A stretch of DNA of 64,000 bases from positions 1 to 64,000 of the forward strand of contig JAMLHC010000004.1 of assembly GCA_023957335.1 (NCBI GenBank). The letters are read 5' to 3'. The position numbers and the translations under genes were made by a program. The stretch is from Bacteroidota bacterium (GTDB taxonomy: Bacteria > Bacteroidota > Bacteroidia > NS11-12g > UBA955). Below the pieces are notes generated by a model. That model made no database searches and was not told where the DNA came from. It saw only the letters and a program-made list of their open reading frames with translations. Positions 31,804 to 41,298 of this stretch are shown in pieces. Positions within the stretch are counted from its first letter, which is position 1, and every line of letters begins with the position of its first letter.

Positions 31804-32898
31804 ATGCAGAAATTGAATAAAAATCACTACGCCATTATTATGGCCGGAGGAATAGGAAGCCGTTTTTGGCCATGGAGTAAAAAGGCTTACCCAAAACAAT
31901 TTTTGGATATTATGGGAACAGGTCAAACTTTGTTGCAACTCACATACAGCAGGTTTAAAAACATTGTTCCCCCAGAAAATATTTATATCATCTCAAACGA
32001 TATTTATACTCCACTCATTAAAGAGCAGATAACCGAAATAAGCTCTGACAACATTATTAAAGAGCCTCAAGCAATGAACACGGCACCTTGTGTTGCGTAT
32101 GCTACTTCCAAAATTCATGCTTTGAACAAAAATGCTGTTTGTGTATTTGCACCCAGCGACCACCTGATTCTCAAAGAAAAGACCTTCATAGACATCGTAT
32201 TTGAAGGGCTTAATTTTGCAAGCAAAGAGAACTCTTTGGTTACACTCGGCATTACCCCAAATCGTCCGGATACAGGATATGGTTATATTCAGTTTATTGA
32301 TAATCCCAAAGATAAGTTAGCACACAAAGTCAAGACCTTTACCGAAAAACCAGACCTTGAAATTGCCCAAACTTTTATTGACAGTGGCGACTTCCTTTGG
32401 AATGCAGGAATTTTTATCTGGACTTCCAAAACTATATTGGATGCCTTTGAAAGAATGCAACCTGATATGTATAAATTGTTCAAAGACGGCAACAAATTTT
32501 ACAACACTCCCGAAGAAGAAGAATACATCAAAAAAATTTATCCTCAGACCAAAAATATTTCTGTTGATTATGCCATTATGGTAAAGGCAGATAATGTCTG
32601 TGTCATCCCTGCAGACCTTGGCTGGAGCGACCTTGGAACTTGGAAATCATTGTTTGAAGTGAGAGAAAAAACATCGGAAAACAACGTTATTCACGGTGAT
32701 AAAATAATGGTTTTAGACACCAGAAATTCATTGGTGCTCAACCAAGAAAAAGAAAAAGTGGTGGTAGTAAATGGACTCAATGACATGATGGTAATAAATA
32801 CCGAAGATGCGCTACTGATATGTAACCTCAACCGCGAACAAGAGGTCAAACTCATTGTCAACGAAATCAGAAATCGTTTTAAAGACAAATTTTCGTAA
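31804..32898 (+). CDS. manC: Mannose-1-phosphate guanylyltransferase
   Basis: The enzyme makes GDP-mannose from GTP and mannose-1-phosphate. The 364 residues show the nucleotidyltransferase signature IIMAGGIGSRFWP, the metal/sugar segments FAPSDHLI and FLWNAGIFIW, and TEKPD. It is the short form without a fused phosphomannose isomerase domain. It follows the isomerase gene by 3 nt. GDP-mannose may feed the glycan genes upstream in the window. Confidence 0.94.
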   Translation: MQKLNKNHYAIIMAGGIGSRFWPWSKKAYPKQFLDIMGTGQTLLQLTYSRFKNIVPPENIYIISNDIYTPLIKEQITEISSDNIIKEPQAMNTAPCVAYATSKIHALNKNAVCVFAPSDHLILKEKTFIDIVFEGLNFASKENSLVTLGITPNRPDTGYGYIQFIDNPKDKLAHKVKTFTEKPDLEIAQTFIDSGDFLWNAGIFIWTSKTILDAFERMQPDMYKLFKDGNKFYNTPEEEEYIKKIYPQTKNISVDYAIMVKADNVCVIPADLGWSDLGTWKSLFEVREKTSENNVIHGDKIMVLDTRNSLVLNQEKEKVVVVNGLNDMMVINTEDALLICNLNREQEVKLIVNEIRNRFKDKFS

Positions 32899-33025
32899 TT
32901 CATTCTGAGAACTGATTGTGTCTTGGCTTGATGATTGAAAATACTCTACAGTAAAATATTTAGACATAAGACACATTTGGTGAGCGTTATTTTTGCGCAA
33001 CCCAAAAACACAAAGTATAGTTTCT

Positions 33026-33033
33026 TACTTTTG
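33026..33033 (+). promoter_or_regulatory. TAnnTTTG promoter element of the TolC-like gene
   Basis: TACTTTTG ends 5 nt before the ATG at 33039, implying a very short or absent leader. Confidence 0.5.
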
Positions 33034-33038
33034 CTTTC

Positions 33039-34466
33039 ATGAAAATTAAGTCCTTGGCAATTGTAAGTATATTGCTTGTTGCCACAACAAACCAATCTTA
33101 TGGACAAACTATTCTTACCCTAAAGGATTGTATTGCTCTTGCTTATCAATATAACCCTCAAATCAAGTCCGCAGAATGGCAAGCAAAAATTGCCAAATTA
33201 GATATGACGGGGTCGCAATATGCAATGCTGCCTTCTGTATCTTTTGGCATGAATCACGGATATAATTTTGGACGTTCTATTGACCGTTTCAGCAATCAAT
33301 TTGCAACCAAAAGAATACTCACTGATTATTTTTCTTTGAATGCTGACTGGGTGATTTATAATGGCTTACAGAAACAAAACACAATCCGACTACAAAAATT
33401 TAACTATCAAGCAAGCCTCAAAGATTTGGAAGCCTTTAAAAATCAAATTGCCCTCAATGTTGCAACAGCATATCTATCACTATTAATGGCAAAAGAACTT
33501 GTAAAAAGTATGGAAAGCCAAGTGAATATAACCAAACAACAGTTAGAACGAACCCGTAAATTAGTTCAATCCGGTTCAACAGACAAAAGTGCGGAGCTCA
33601 GTCTGGAAGCACAACTTGCCAATGAAAATCTTTCTTTGGTAGAAGCACAAAATCAGAGAGAGCTCGCAAAGGTAAACCTGCTCAACCTGATTCTGATTCC
33701 GCCTGATACCAACTGGGATATAGAAGAGCCTAAATTGATATTGCAACAAAGTACCCCTATCTATGAAACTGAGCAGGTTTATAACAACGCCCTCAAACAT
33801 CTTCCGGAAATTGAAAGCAGTACACTCAAAGTTCAAAGTTCCGAAATAAACGAAAAGATAAACAGAGGATTACAAGCCCCCGTGTTGTCAATGTATGCCA
33901 ACATGAGTACGGTTTTTTCTCAAAATGCGGTGCAAATCACCGGTATGACACAGATTGGAACACAACCTATAGGTTATGTTGACGGGTCAAACGAAATCGT
34001 TTATCAACCTACATTCAGAACAGAAACCAAAGTGGTTCCAATGAATGAACAACTGAACAACAACTTTGGACAAACCGTTGGGGTGAGCCTTAGTTGGAAC
34101 ATTTTCAATGGAATGTATGTACACAATAACATCCGTAAGAGTACACTTAACAAAGAAATTCAACGCAACAATCTTCAACAAACTCAAAACACTCTCAAAG
34201 CCAATATTGCCAAAGCAATCACAGACTATAATGCTTCTGTATCCAAACAAATAGCAAGTGAAAAAGCCTTAGAAGCCGCACAATTACAAATGGATTTTGC
34301 CCAAAAACGCTTTGAAAACGGTTTGCTCGACATCTTTGATTATAACAATGCCAAAAATCAGTTGCTCAAAGCCGAAATATCGGCCTTGCAAGCACGATAC
34401 GAATTATTGTTTAACCGGATGATAGTTGAGTTTTATAACGGCAGTGTTATTGAAATAAGTCGATAG
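33039..34466 (+). CDS. TolC-family outer membrane efflux protein
   Basis: The 475 residues start with a signal peptide (cleavage after ...SYGQ, about 23). They have the duplicated long helical hairpins of outer-membrane factors, with the family opening LTLKDCIALAYQYNP and a second repeat around LEAAQLQMDFAQKRFENG. It makes the trimeric exit channel of a tripartite pump. A HlyD-type adaptor follows 88 nt downstream with its own promoter element, but no inner-membrane MacB or RND partner is beside it. Confidence 0.92.
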   Translation: MKIKSLAIVSILLVATTNQSYGQTILTLKDCIALAYQYNPQIKSAEWQAKIAKLDMTGSQYAMLPSVSFGMNHGYNFGRSIDRFSNQFATKRILTDYFSLNADWVIYNGLQKQNTIRLQKFNYQASLKDLEAFKNQIALNVATAYLSLLMAKELVKSMESQVNITKQQLERTRKLVQSGSTDKSAELSLEAQLANENLSLVEAQNQRELAKVNLLNLILIPPDTNWDIEEPKLILQQSTPIYETEQVYNNALKHLPEIESSTLKVQSSEINEKINRGLQAPVLSMYANMSTVFSQNAVQITGMTQIGTQPIGYVDGSNEIVYQPTFRTETKVVPMNEQLNNNFGQTVGVSLSWNIFNGMYVHNNIRKSTLNKEIQRNNLQQTQNTLKANIAKAITDYNASVSKQIASEKALEAAQLQMDFAQKRFENGLLDIFDYNNAKNQLLKAEISALQARYELLFNRMIVEFYNGSVIEISR

Positions 34467-34517
34467 TTAGGACAAAGCTAAATCATAAATGGAAGTGCGT
34501 AATTAACAATAGTTTTC

Positions 34518-34525
34518 TACTTTTG
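34518..34525 (+). promoter_or_regulatory. TAnnTTTG promoter element of the HlyD gene
   Basis: TACTTTTG, 29 nt before the ATG at 34555. Confidence 0.45.
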
Positions 34526-34554
34526 CCCTTGTCAATCCTGCCATTCAAACTTAC

Positions 34555-35859
34555 ATGAAAACCAAACTCATTATTGCTGTTGCTATTGTAATTATTGTTG
34601 TATTGTGGCTGGTAGCCGGCAATCGCAAGAGCACTGCAGTCAAAGTGATGACCGAAAAAGCAGCCAAGCGCGACATTGTCGAAAGTGTTGCCGCTTCCGG
34701 TAGAATATATCCCGAAGTTGAAGTAAAAATAAGTTCGGATGTTTCGGGCGAAATCATTGAATTGCTCGTATCTGAGGGCGACACCGTAAAACAAGGACAA
34801 TTATTGTGCAGAATCAACCCGGAATTATATGAATCTGCAATGACAGAAATGAAAGCTACACTAAACAATGCAAAAGCAGGATTAGCCACCTATGAAGCTC
34901 AGGTTTCCAGAGCCAAAGCCAACCTCAAACAACAAGAAGCAAATTATAAAAGACAACAAAAGTTGTTTGCAGACAAAGTTATTTCTTTGTCAGAATTTGA
35001 ATCCGCAGAAGCAGCCTACAATATGGCAAAAGCTGATAGTGAAACTGCGGAAAAGAATGTGCTTGCTGCAAAATTTACAGTAGAAAGTACTGCCGCCAGA
35101 CTTGAAGAATCCCAGCGAAACTATGGCAGAACAAGTATTTATTCACCCATCAGCGGTATTGTAACCTCACTGTCTGTCGAAAAGGGTGAACGCGTTGTGG
35201 GTACAAGCCAAATGGCCGGTACAGAAATGATGCGCATCTCTCAATTTGCTTTTGTGGAAGTCAGGGTAGATGTAAACGAAAATGACATTATCAGAATTCA
35301 TAAAGGAGATACAGCCAATGTTGAGGTAGATGCCTATAAAGGTCAAAAATTCAAAGGGGTGGTAAGTCAAGTAGCACGCTCCGTTAAATCAGCACTTAGT
35401 ACTACCGACAATCAGCAGGCGGTAAATTATGAAGTCAGGGTACGCATTATTCCTTCATCGTATCAAGATCTGATAAACAAAGGCAACACACTGCCTTTTT
35501 TGCCCGGCATGACTGCTTCGGTTGACATTGTTACCAAAGTAGAAAAAAGCATATTGGCAATTCCGGTCTCTGCCGTTACCATGCGCAATTCGGAACAAAT
35601 AGGTGAAGACAGCGCAAATACTGACCCATTGACCCACCAGAGCAATAGAGTGGAAGTGGTTTTTGTAGAAAAAGCCGGAAAAGTGTCTGCACATAGGGTA
35701 AAGAGCGGTATTCAAGATAGAAATTATATTCAAATAACAGAAGGGATTTCGGAAGGAGACAATATAGTTTCAGGTCCCTATGGAATATTGTCCAATATCC
35801 TCAAAAACGGTATGGCAGTAGAGGTGTCAGACAAAGCTGATATATTTAAATCTCAGTAG
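34555..35859 (+). CDS. Periplasmic adaptor of an efflux pump (HlyD/MacA-like)
   Basis: The 434 residues begin with an uncleaved membrane anchor (KTKLIIAVAIVIIVVLWLVAG). A lipoyl half (SGEIIELLVSEGDTVKQGQLLCRINPE), a long coiled coil rich in Ala, Lys and Glu, the second lipoyl half and beta-barrel domains follow. The order resembles MacA-type adaptors. The partner transporter is not in the window. Its 3' end overlaps the convergent phosphodiesterase gene by 14 nt. Confidence 0.9.
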   Translation: MKTKLIIAVAIVIIVVLWLVAGNRKSTAVKVMTEKAAKRDIVESVAASGRIYPEVEVKISSDVSGEIIELLVSEGDTVKQGQLLCRINPELYESAMTEMKATLNNAKAGLATYEAQVSRAKANLKQQEANYKRQQKLFADKVISLSEFESAEAAYNMAKADSETAEKNVLAAKFTVESTAARLEESQRNYGRTSIYSPISGIVTSLSVEKGERVVGTSQMAGTEMMRISQFAFVEVRVDVNENDIIRIHKGDTANVEVDAYKGQKFKGVVSQVARSVKSALSTTDNQQAVNYEVRVRIIPSSYQDLINKGNTLPFLPGMTASVDIVTKVEKSILAIPVSAVTMRNSEQIGEDSANTDPLTHQSNRVEVVFVEKAGKVSAHRVKSGIQDRNYIQITEGISEGDNIVSGPYGILSNILKNGMAVEVSDKADIFKSQ

Positions 35860-36355
35860 TTCTGCGACCCAATTCAATCACATCCGCTTTGGTTATTTTG
35901 CCGGCATTAATTTCAATCCTCACCATCGTTCTGAAAATGTGAAAGCCATGCCTGCCACAAGCACCGGGATTGATGTGTAATACGCTTAATTCCTTATCCT
36001 GCATGATTTTAAGAATATGTGAATGTCCACATACAAAAAGAGTGGGGCGATGAATACGAAGTTTATCTTTAATACCTGCTGAATATCTACCGGGATAACC
36101 GCCAATATGTGTCATAAAAACTTTGACCCCCTCTGACTCAAAAATATTTTCATTGGGTAGTACAACCCTGAGTTTACCCCCGTCAATATTTCCATACACA
36201 CCTTGTATGCGTTTTCCTAACTTTTCTAACTGCTCAAGCACTTCCATATTGCCCCAATCACCGGCATGCCAAATCTCATCTGCTTGCACAACGTGTTTGA
36301 TAACATCTGCCTCAAGCAAGCCGTGTGAATCCGAAAGAATCAATACTTTTTTCAT
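35846..36355 (-). CDS. YfcE/MJ0936-family metallophosphoesterase
   Basis: The 169 residues have the dinuclear metal ligands in order: SDSHG (about 8-12), HAGDWGN (about 31-37), VYGNIDG, THIGG and CGHSH. The family hydrolyses phosphodiesters. The physiological substrate is usually unknown. It is convergent with the HlyD gene. Confidence 0.92.
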   Translation of the reverse strand: MKKVLILSDSHGLLEADVIKHVVQADEIWHAGDWGNMEVLEQLEKLGKRIQGVYGNIDGGKLRVVLPNENIFESEGVKVFMTHIGGYPGRYSAGIKDKLRIHRPTLFVCGHSHILKIMQDKELSVLHINPGACGRHGFHIFRTMVRIEINAGKITKADVIELGRRTTEI

Positions 36356-36475
36356 TTGTGTGATGGGCGCACAAAGGTATGCAAGGTATTTATTTGCTCA
36401 GAGTATTCAGTAAATTTTAGAATTACACAAAAAAACCAAACAGATTGCACGGAACAATGAATCCTAAAAATCATT

Positions 36476-36483
36476 TAAATTTG
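36476..36483 (+). promoter_or_regulatory. TAnnTTTG promoter element of the metal-efflux operon
   Basis: TAAATTTG ends 8 nt before the ATG at 36492 and may drive the small secreted protein gene and the Cus genes behind it. Confidence 0.45.
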
Positions 36484-36491
36484 CAAGCTCA

Positions 36492-36884
36492 ATGAAGAGG
36501 CTGATTGCCATCTTATTTTTACTGTGTTTTTTGAACACTAATGCAGGTCTGGGTGAAATGCTTAAGTTGCCCGTATTGGTACATCATTATTTTGAACACC
36601 TGAAAACCATTGGCAAAATTGATTTTATAGATTTTATGAGCGAACACTATGCAGCTCATATTAATCACACCGATGCAGACGACCACGACCACGAAAAACT
36701 ACCTTTCAGGTCTATTGACAGTTCTACAAGCACTCTTATTACGACTTCGCCTGACGACACATCACTTATGTTAGATTTGCCTTGTGCATTTGAAAAATCC
36801 GAAAGTCTTGTTTTTGAACAGTCACAATATTCAAACGATTTTCTCACTCAAATCTGGCAACCGCCCAGGACTCTTTTTATTTAA
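36492..36884 (+). CDS. Small secreted His/Asp-rich protein of the metal-efflux operon
   Basis: This 130-residue protein has a signal peptide (KRLIAILFLLCFLNTNA). Histidines are scattered as HHYFEH and HYAAHINH, and an acidic-histidine patch HTDADDHDHEKLPF follows. Such patches can bind transition metals. Similar small proteins often precede Cus/Czc genes in Bacteroidota. A periplasmic metal-binding or sensing role is inferred from this patch and from its place 85 nt before cusA. Confidence 0.6.
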   Translation: MKRLIAILFLLCFLNTNAGLGEMLKLPVLVHHYFEHLKTIGKIDFIDFMSEHYAAHINHTDADDHDHEKLPFRSIDSSTSTLITTSPDDTSLMLDLPCAFEKSESLVFEQSQYSNDFLTQIWQPPRTLFI

Positions 36885-36969
36885 TTCAGACTTATGACAA
36901 TGGCAAATCCTGCATGGCTTGCCTGTTGTAATTATTTACCCAAAAGAAATTAAATTAAAAGAGAAAAAA

Positions 36970-39900
36970 ATGCTTCATAAAATCATTGAGTTTTCCATAA
37001 AGAACAAACTCATCATAGGGTTGTTAACGGCTGCCCTTGTGCTTTTTGGTGTGTATGAAACCACCCGATTGCCCATAGATGCCGTTCCTGATATTACCAA
37101 CAATCAGGTTCAGATAATAACCTCTGCGCCCTCGCTCGGTGCAACAGAAATAGAGCGTTTAGTTACTTTCCCGATTGAGTTAGAAAACAGCAATATCAAA
37201 GGGATAGAAGAAATCCGGAGTTTTTCGCGATTTGGATTATCCGTTGTTACTATCGTCTTTGCAGACAATATTGATATATATTGGGCAAGGCAGCAAATAG
37301 CTGAGCGACTGCAACTGATTCAAAAAGATATTCCTGCTGAAATCGGTTCACCGGAATTGGGTCCTATCACAACCGGTTTAGGAGAAATTTATCAATATGT
37401 GGTCAGGGCAAAAAAAGGCTATGAAGACCGTTACGATATTACCCAACTACGCACCATTCAAGACTGGATTGTTCGCAGACAGTTGTTGGGAGTAAGCGGT
37501 GTAGCCGAAGTCAGCAGTTTTGGCGGCAAACTCAAACAGTACGAGATAGCGGTGGATGCCCACAAATTGCAATCTTTTGGTTTGTCATTAACTGACTTGT
37601 TTGAAGCTTTGAAAAAAAATAACCAAAACACCGGAGGAGCCTATATAGAAAAAGGTCCCACAGTGCTTTATATACGTAGTGAAGGTTTGATTCAAAGTAT
37701 AAGCGATATTGAAAAAATTGCGGTCAAATCTACATCTGAAGGTATTCCTGTTTTTGTAAAAGACATTGCAACGGTCAAAATTGGTTTTGCAACCCGATAT
37801 GGTGCTTTGACATACAACGATGAAGGTGAGGCAGCCGGTGCTATTGTGATGATGCTAAAAGATGAGAATAGTAGTGAGGTGGTCAAAAATGTTAAGAAAA
37901 GAATAGAGTCTATTAAAAATACCTTACCGGAGGGAGTTACGATTGAGCCTTTTCTGGATAGAACCAAAATGGTCAACAATGCCATTCACACAATTTCAAA
38001 AAACCTAAGCGAAGGGGCTTTGATTGTAGTCTTTGTGCTGGTTTTGTTTTTGGGCAATTTCAGAGCGGGCTTTCTTGTAGCTTCCGTGATTCCCTTATCC
38101 ATGCTTTTTGCCATCATCATGATGAATATTTTTGGGGTGAGCGGCAATCTGATGAGTTTGGGCGCACTCGACTTTGGGCTTATTGTGGACGGAGCGGTTA
38201 TCATTGTAGAAGCGGTAATGCACCAGTTGCACAGCGGAAAAAAATTTGCTGCATTTAACAAAATTACACAAAAAGAAATGGATGCAGAAGTAAGTTCTTC
38301 GGCAACCAAAATGGTTAACAGTGCCGTTTTTGGTCAAATCATCATCCTTATTGTCTATTTGCCCATATTCTCATTACAAGGGATTGAAGGCAAAATGTTT
38401 AAGCCGATGGCACAGACAGTCACTTTTGCATTGTTGGGGGCATTTATCCTTTCACTTACCTATATACCCATGATGAGTGCTTTAGTTATCAGCAAACAAA
38501 AGATTCATGCTGAAAATTGGTCTGACAAATTGATGGCTCGTTTTGGAAATTGGCATACGAAATATTTGAAGAAAATTTTGCAATACCCAAAATTAGTGAT
38601 TGGGACAGTTGTATCATTGTTCATCGTTGCTATTATTGTGTTTGCGAGAATGGGTGGAGAGTTTATTCCCACTTTGGAAGAGGGGGATTTTGCTATCGAG
38701 TTGCGGGTATTAACCGGCAGTAATTTGAATACCACCGTTGAAAATGCACAGAAAGTAGCTCATATTCTGAAAAAAGAATTTCCGGAGGTTATAACAGCAG
38801 TAACCAAAATCGGGAGTGGAGAAGTTCCAACAGACCCAATGCCAATAGAAGCCGGAGATATGATAGTCTTACTCAAGAACAAAAAAGAATGGACATCTGC
38901 CAAAACATTTCCGGAACTTGCAGAGAAAATGAGCAAAGCTCTGGAAGCAATACCCGGGGTTAGCATTGGGGTCATGTATCCGGTTCAAATGCGGTTTAAT
39001 GAATTGATGACAGGAGCAAAGCAAGATGTGGTTTGCAAAATTTTTGGCGAAAACCTCGACAGTCTCGCTGTTTATGCTCAACAAATGGGAGAAATAATTA
39101 AAACAGTCGAAGGGGCAGAAGCTCTTTATATAGAGCCCATTACCGGTTTGCCTCAGATTCTGATTCAATATGATCGTGCTCAGATTGCACAATATGGGTT
39201 GGACATTTTTGATGTAAATAATGTGGTCAATACAGCCTTTGCAGGTCAGAGTGCCGGATATGTGTATGAAGGAGAAAAACGCTTTCACTTAGTATTGCGA
39301 TTGGATGAAAAACAGCGTACCCATCTTGAAGATATTCAAAATCTGCTTGTATCCACACCGCAAGGAACACAAATTCCTTTGTCGCAGTTGGCAAAGGTGA
39401 GCATTGAGAATGGTCCTGCGCAGATTCAACGCGAGGATGCAAAAAGAAGAGTAGTGGTTGGGTTTAATATACACGGACGCGATGTCCAAAGTATTGTGGA
39501 AGAGTTGCAAAGTAAAGTGGGCAAGCAGCTTAGGTTCGCCCCCGGATATTATACAACCTATGGAGGTGCCTTTGAAAATCTTCAGAAAGCCAAAGACAGG
39601 CTGATGATTGCTGTTCCGGTAGCACTCATTTTAATTTTTATTTTACTCTTTTTTGCATTCAATTCACTCAAAGAAAGTCTGTTGATTTATACCGCCATTC
39701 CCCTTTCAACTATTGGCGGAGTATTTCTTTTGGCATTGCGCGGAATGCCTTTCAGTATCAGTGCCGGAGTTGGGTTCATAGCTTTGTTTGGAGTGGCGGT
39801 TCTCAACGGAATTGTGTTGATAGCAGAATATAATCGCCTCAAAAAAGCAGGTGAATCAGACCTTGTTCAAATAGTGTTACAAGGCACTCACACCCGTCTG

Positions 39901-41292
39901 AGACCTGTATTAATGACCGCCTTAGTCGCATCTCTTGGTTTCTTGCCTATGGCACTGAGTCACGGTTCGGGAGCAGAAGTCCAAAGACCTTTGGCTACCG
40001 TGGTAATCGGAGGTTTACTTTTTGCTACTTTCCTTACGCTCTTTGTCTTGCCTACACTTTTTATCATCATAGAAAAAATAAAATTACCTAAAATGAAAAT
40101 CGGAAAAAAATTACTGACTATCTGTGTGTTACTTCTGATTCAACTGCCTGTCTTTGCGCAGCGTATCTCCTATCAAGATGCAATTTCATTGGCAGAACAG
40201 AACAATCTTACAGTACAAAATTCCAAACTCATGTCAGAATATTATGCCAAAAGAAAAGCAGGTTATTTTAATGTATCGCACACCAATATTTCAGGTGAAT
40301 TCGGTCAAATTAATTCTAATGTCAGTGACAACAAGCTGGGCGTATCGCAGGTATTTGATTTTCCTACTGTTTACAGCGGGCAAAAGAAAATAATGCAACA
40401 AGAATGGCAACAATCACTATTTATCCAAAACCTCAGCAAAGCCGAAATCAGAAAAGAGCTCAGTTTGGTTTTTTATCAAATACTTGTACTCAAAGAACAA
40501 GAAACTAAATTGTTACAGTTGGATAGTCAGTATGCTCTTTATGTTCAGAAAGCCAAACTGAGATTTGACAAAGGCGCAAACAACATTCTGGAACTTAGTT
40601 CGGCAGAAATAGAAAAAGAAAATATCAGCAACAAACTGAAATCAATTCACAACGACATAGAATTAGCTCAAATCCACATGCAGTTACTGCTGAATTCCGA
40701 TATCCGATATGAGCCTGAATCCTCCGACATATTCTTTGATATCAGTGGATTAGTAAAAGATTCTACACCGGATTCTCATCCTATTATTTTGGCGGCACAG
40801 CAAGAAATAAACATAGCTCAAACTCGTATGGGCGTAGAAAATTCAAAGTTATTACCCAATTTTTCGCTGGGTTACTATAACCAAAGTTTCCATGACATAG
40901 GCAATAACAGATATGGTAGTTATGCAGTCAGCGTAGGTATTCCGATATTCTTTGGTTACCAAAAAAGCAATATTCGCTCACAAAAGAAAATGATATCACT
41001 TGCAGAAAATCAACTGGCAATCAAAAAACAGCAATGGATTGCAGAATATAAATCCGCGCTTCAACAGTATCAAACCCGACTTCAGATAGTTCAAAACTAT
41101 ATAGACAAACAATTGCCAAAGGCAGACTTGATTTTGCAAACCGCAAGACAACAATATGACAAAGGCGAAATTAACTATCTGGAAATGGTGTTAATCAACA
41201 ATCAAGCACTCCAAATTCAATTAAATTATTATGAAGCAATGATGCAACTCAATCAGACTGCTATTCAGCTTCAATACTTAACAACAAAATAA
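36970..41292 (+). CDS. cusA: CusA/CzcA-type metal efflux RND transporter fused to a TolC-like domain
   Basis: This 1440-residue fusion is a proton-driven heavy-metal pump. Residues 1 to about 1040 are a complete RND transporter with 12 predicted membrane helices, and the proton-relay acidic residues lie in DFGLIVDGAVIIVE (about 401-414). From Met1042 a second N-terminus begins, with a Sec-type signal (KIGKKLLTICVLLLIQLPVFAQ) leading into an outer-membrane-factor domain with TolC hairpins. The start at 36970 was chosen because MLHKIIEFSIKNK is the family N-terminus. Whether the joint is cleaved, or TolC is also made from an internal start, is open. The adaptor gene follows by 6 nt. Confidence 0.93.
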   Translation: MLHKIIEFSIKNKLIIGLLTAALVLFGVYETTRLPIDAVPDITNNQVQIITSAPSLGATEIERLVTFPIELENSNIKGIEEIRSFSRFGLSVVTIVFADNIDIYWARQQIAERLQLIQKDIPAEIGSPELGPITTGLGEIYQYVVRAKKGYEDRYDITQLRTIQDWIVRRQLLGVSGVAEVSSFGGKLKQYEIAVDAHKLQSFGLSLTDLFEALKKNNQNTGGAYIEKGPTVLYIRSEGLIQSISDIEKIAVKSTSEGIPVFVKDIATVKIGFATRYGALTYNDEGEAAGAIVMMLKDENSSEVVKNVKKRIESIKNTLPEGVTIEPFLDRTKMVNNAIHTISKNLSEGALIVVFVLVLFLGNFRAGFLVASVIPLSMLFAIIMMNIFGVSGNLMSLGALDFGLIVDGAVIIVEAVMHQLHSGKKFAAFNKITQKEMDAEVSSSATKMVNSAVFGQIIILIVYLPIFSLQGIEGKMFKPMAQTVTFALLGAFILSLTYIPMMSALVISKQKIHAENWSDKLMARFGNWHTKYLKKILQYPKLVIGTVVSLFIVAIIVFARMGGEFIPTLEEGDFAIELRVLTGSNLNTTVENAQKVAHILKKEFPEVITAVTKIGSGEVPTDPMPIEAGDMIVLLKNKKEWTSAKTFPELAEKMSKALEAIPGVSIGVMYPVQMRFNELMTGAKQDVVCKIFGENLDSLAVYAQQMGEIIKTVEGAEALYIEPITGLPQILIQYDRAQIAQYGLDIFDVNNVVNTAFAGQSAGYVYEGEKRFHLVLRLDEKQRTHLEDIQNLLVSTPQGTQIPLSQLAKVSIENGPAQIQREDAKRRVVVGFNIHGRDVQSIVEELQSKVGKQLRFAPGYYTTYGGAFENLQKAKDRLMIAVPVALILIFILLFFAFNSLKESLLIYTAIPLSTIGGVFLLALRGMPFSISAGVGFIALFGVAVLNGIVLIAEYNRLKKAGESDLVQIVLQGTHTRLRPVLMTALVASLGFLPMALSHGSGAEVQRPLATVVIGGLLFATFLTLFVLPTLFIIIEKIKLPKMKIGKKLLTICVLLLIQLPVFAQRISYQDAISLAEQNNLTVQNSKLMSEYYAKRKAGYFNVSHTNISGEFGQINSNVSDNKLGVSQVFDFPTVYSGQKKIMQQEWQQSLFIQNLSKAEIRKELSLVFYQILVLKEQETKLLQLDSQYALYVQKAKLRFDKGANNILELSSAEIEKENISNKLKSIHNDIELAQIHMQLLLNSDIRYEPESSDIFFDISGLVKDSTPDSHPIILAAQQEINIAQTRMGVENSKLLPNFSLGYYNQSFHDIGNNRYGSYAVSVGIPIFFGYQKSNIRSQKKMISLAENQLAIKKQQWIAEYKSALQQYQTRLQIVQNYIDKQLPKADLILQTARQQYDKGEINYLEMVLINNQALQIQLNYYEAMMQLNQTAIQLQYLTTK

Positions 41293-41298
41293 AAATCA

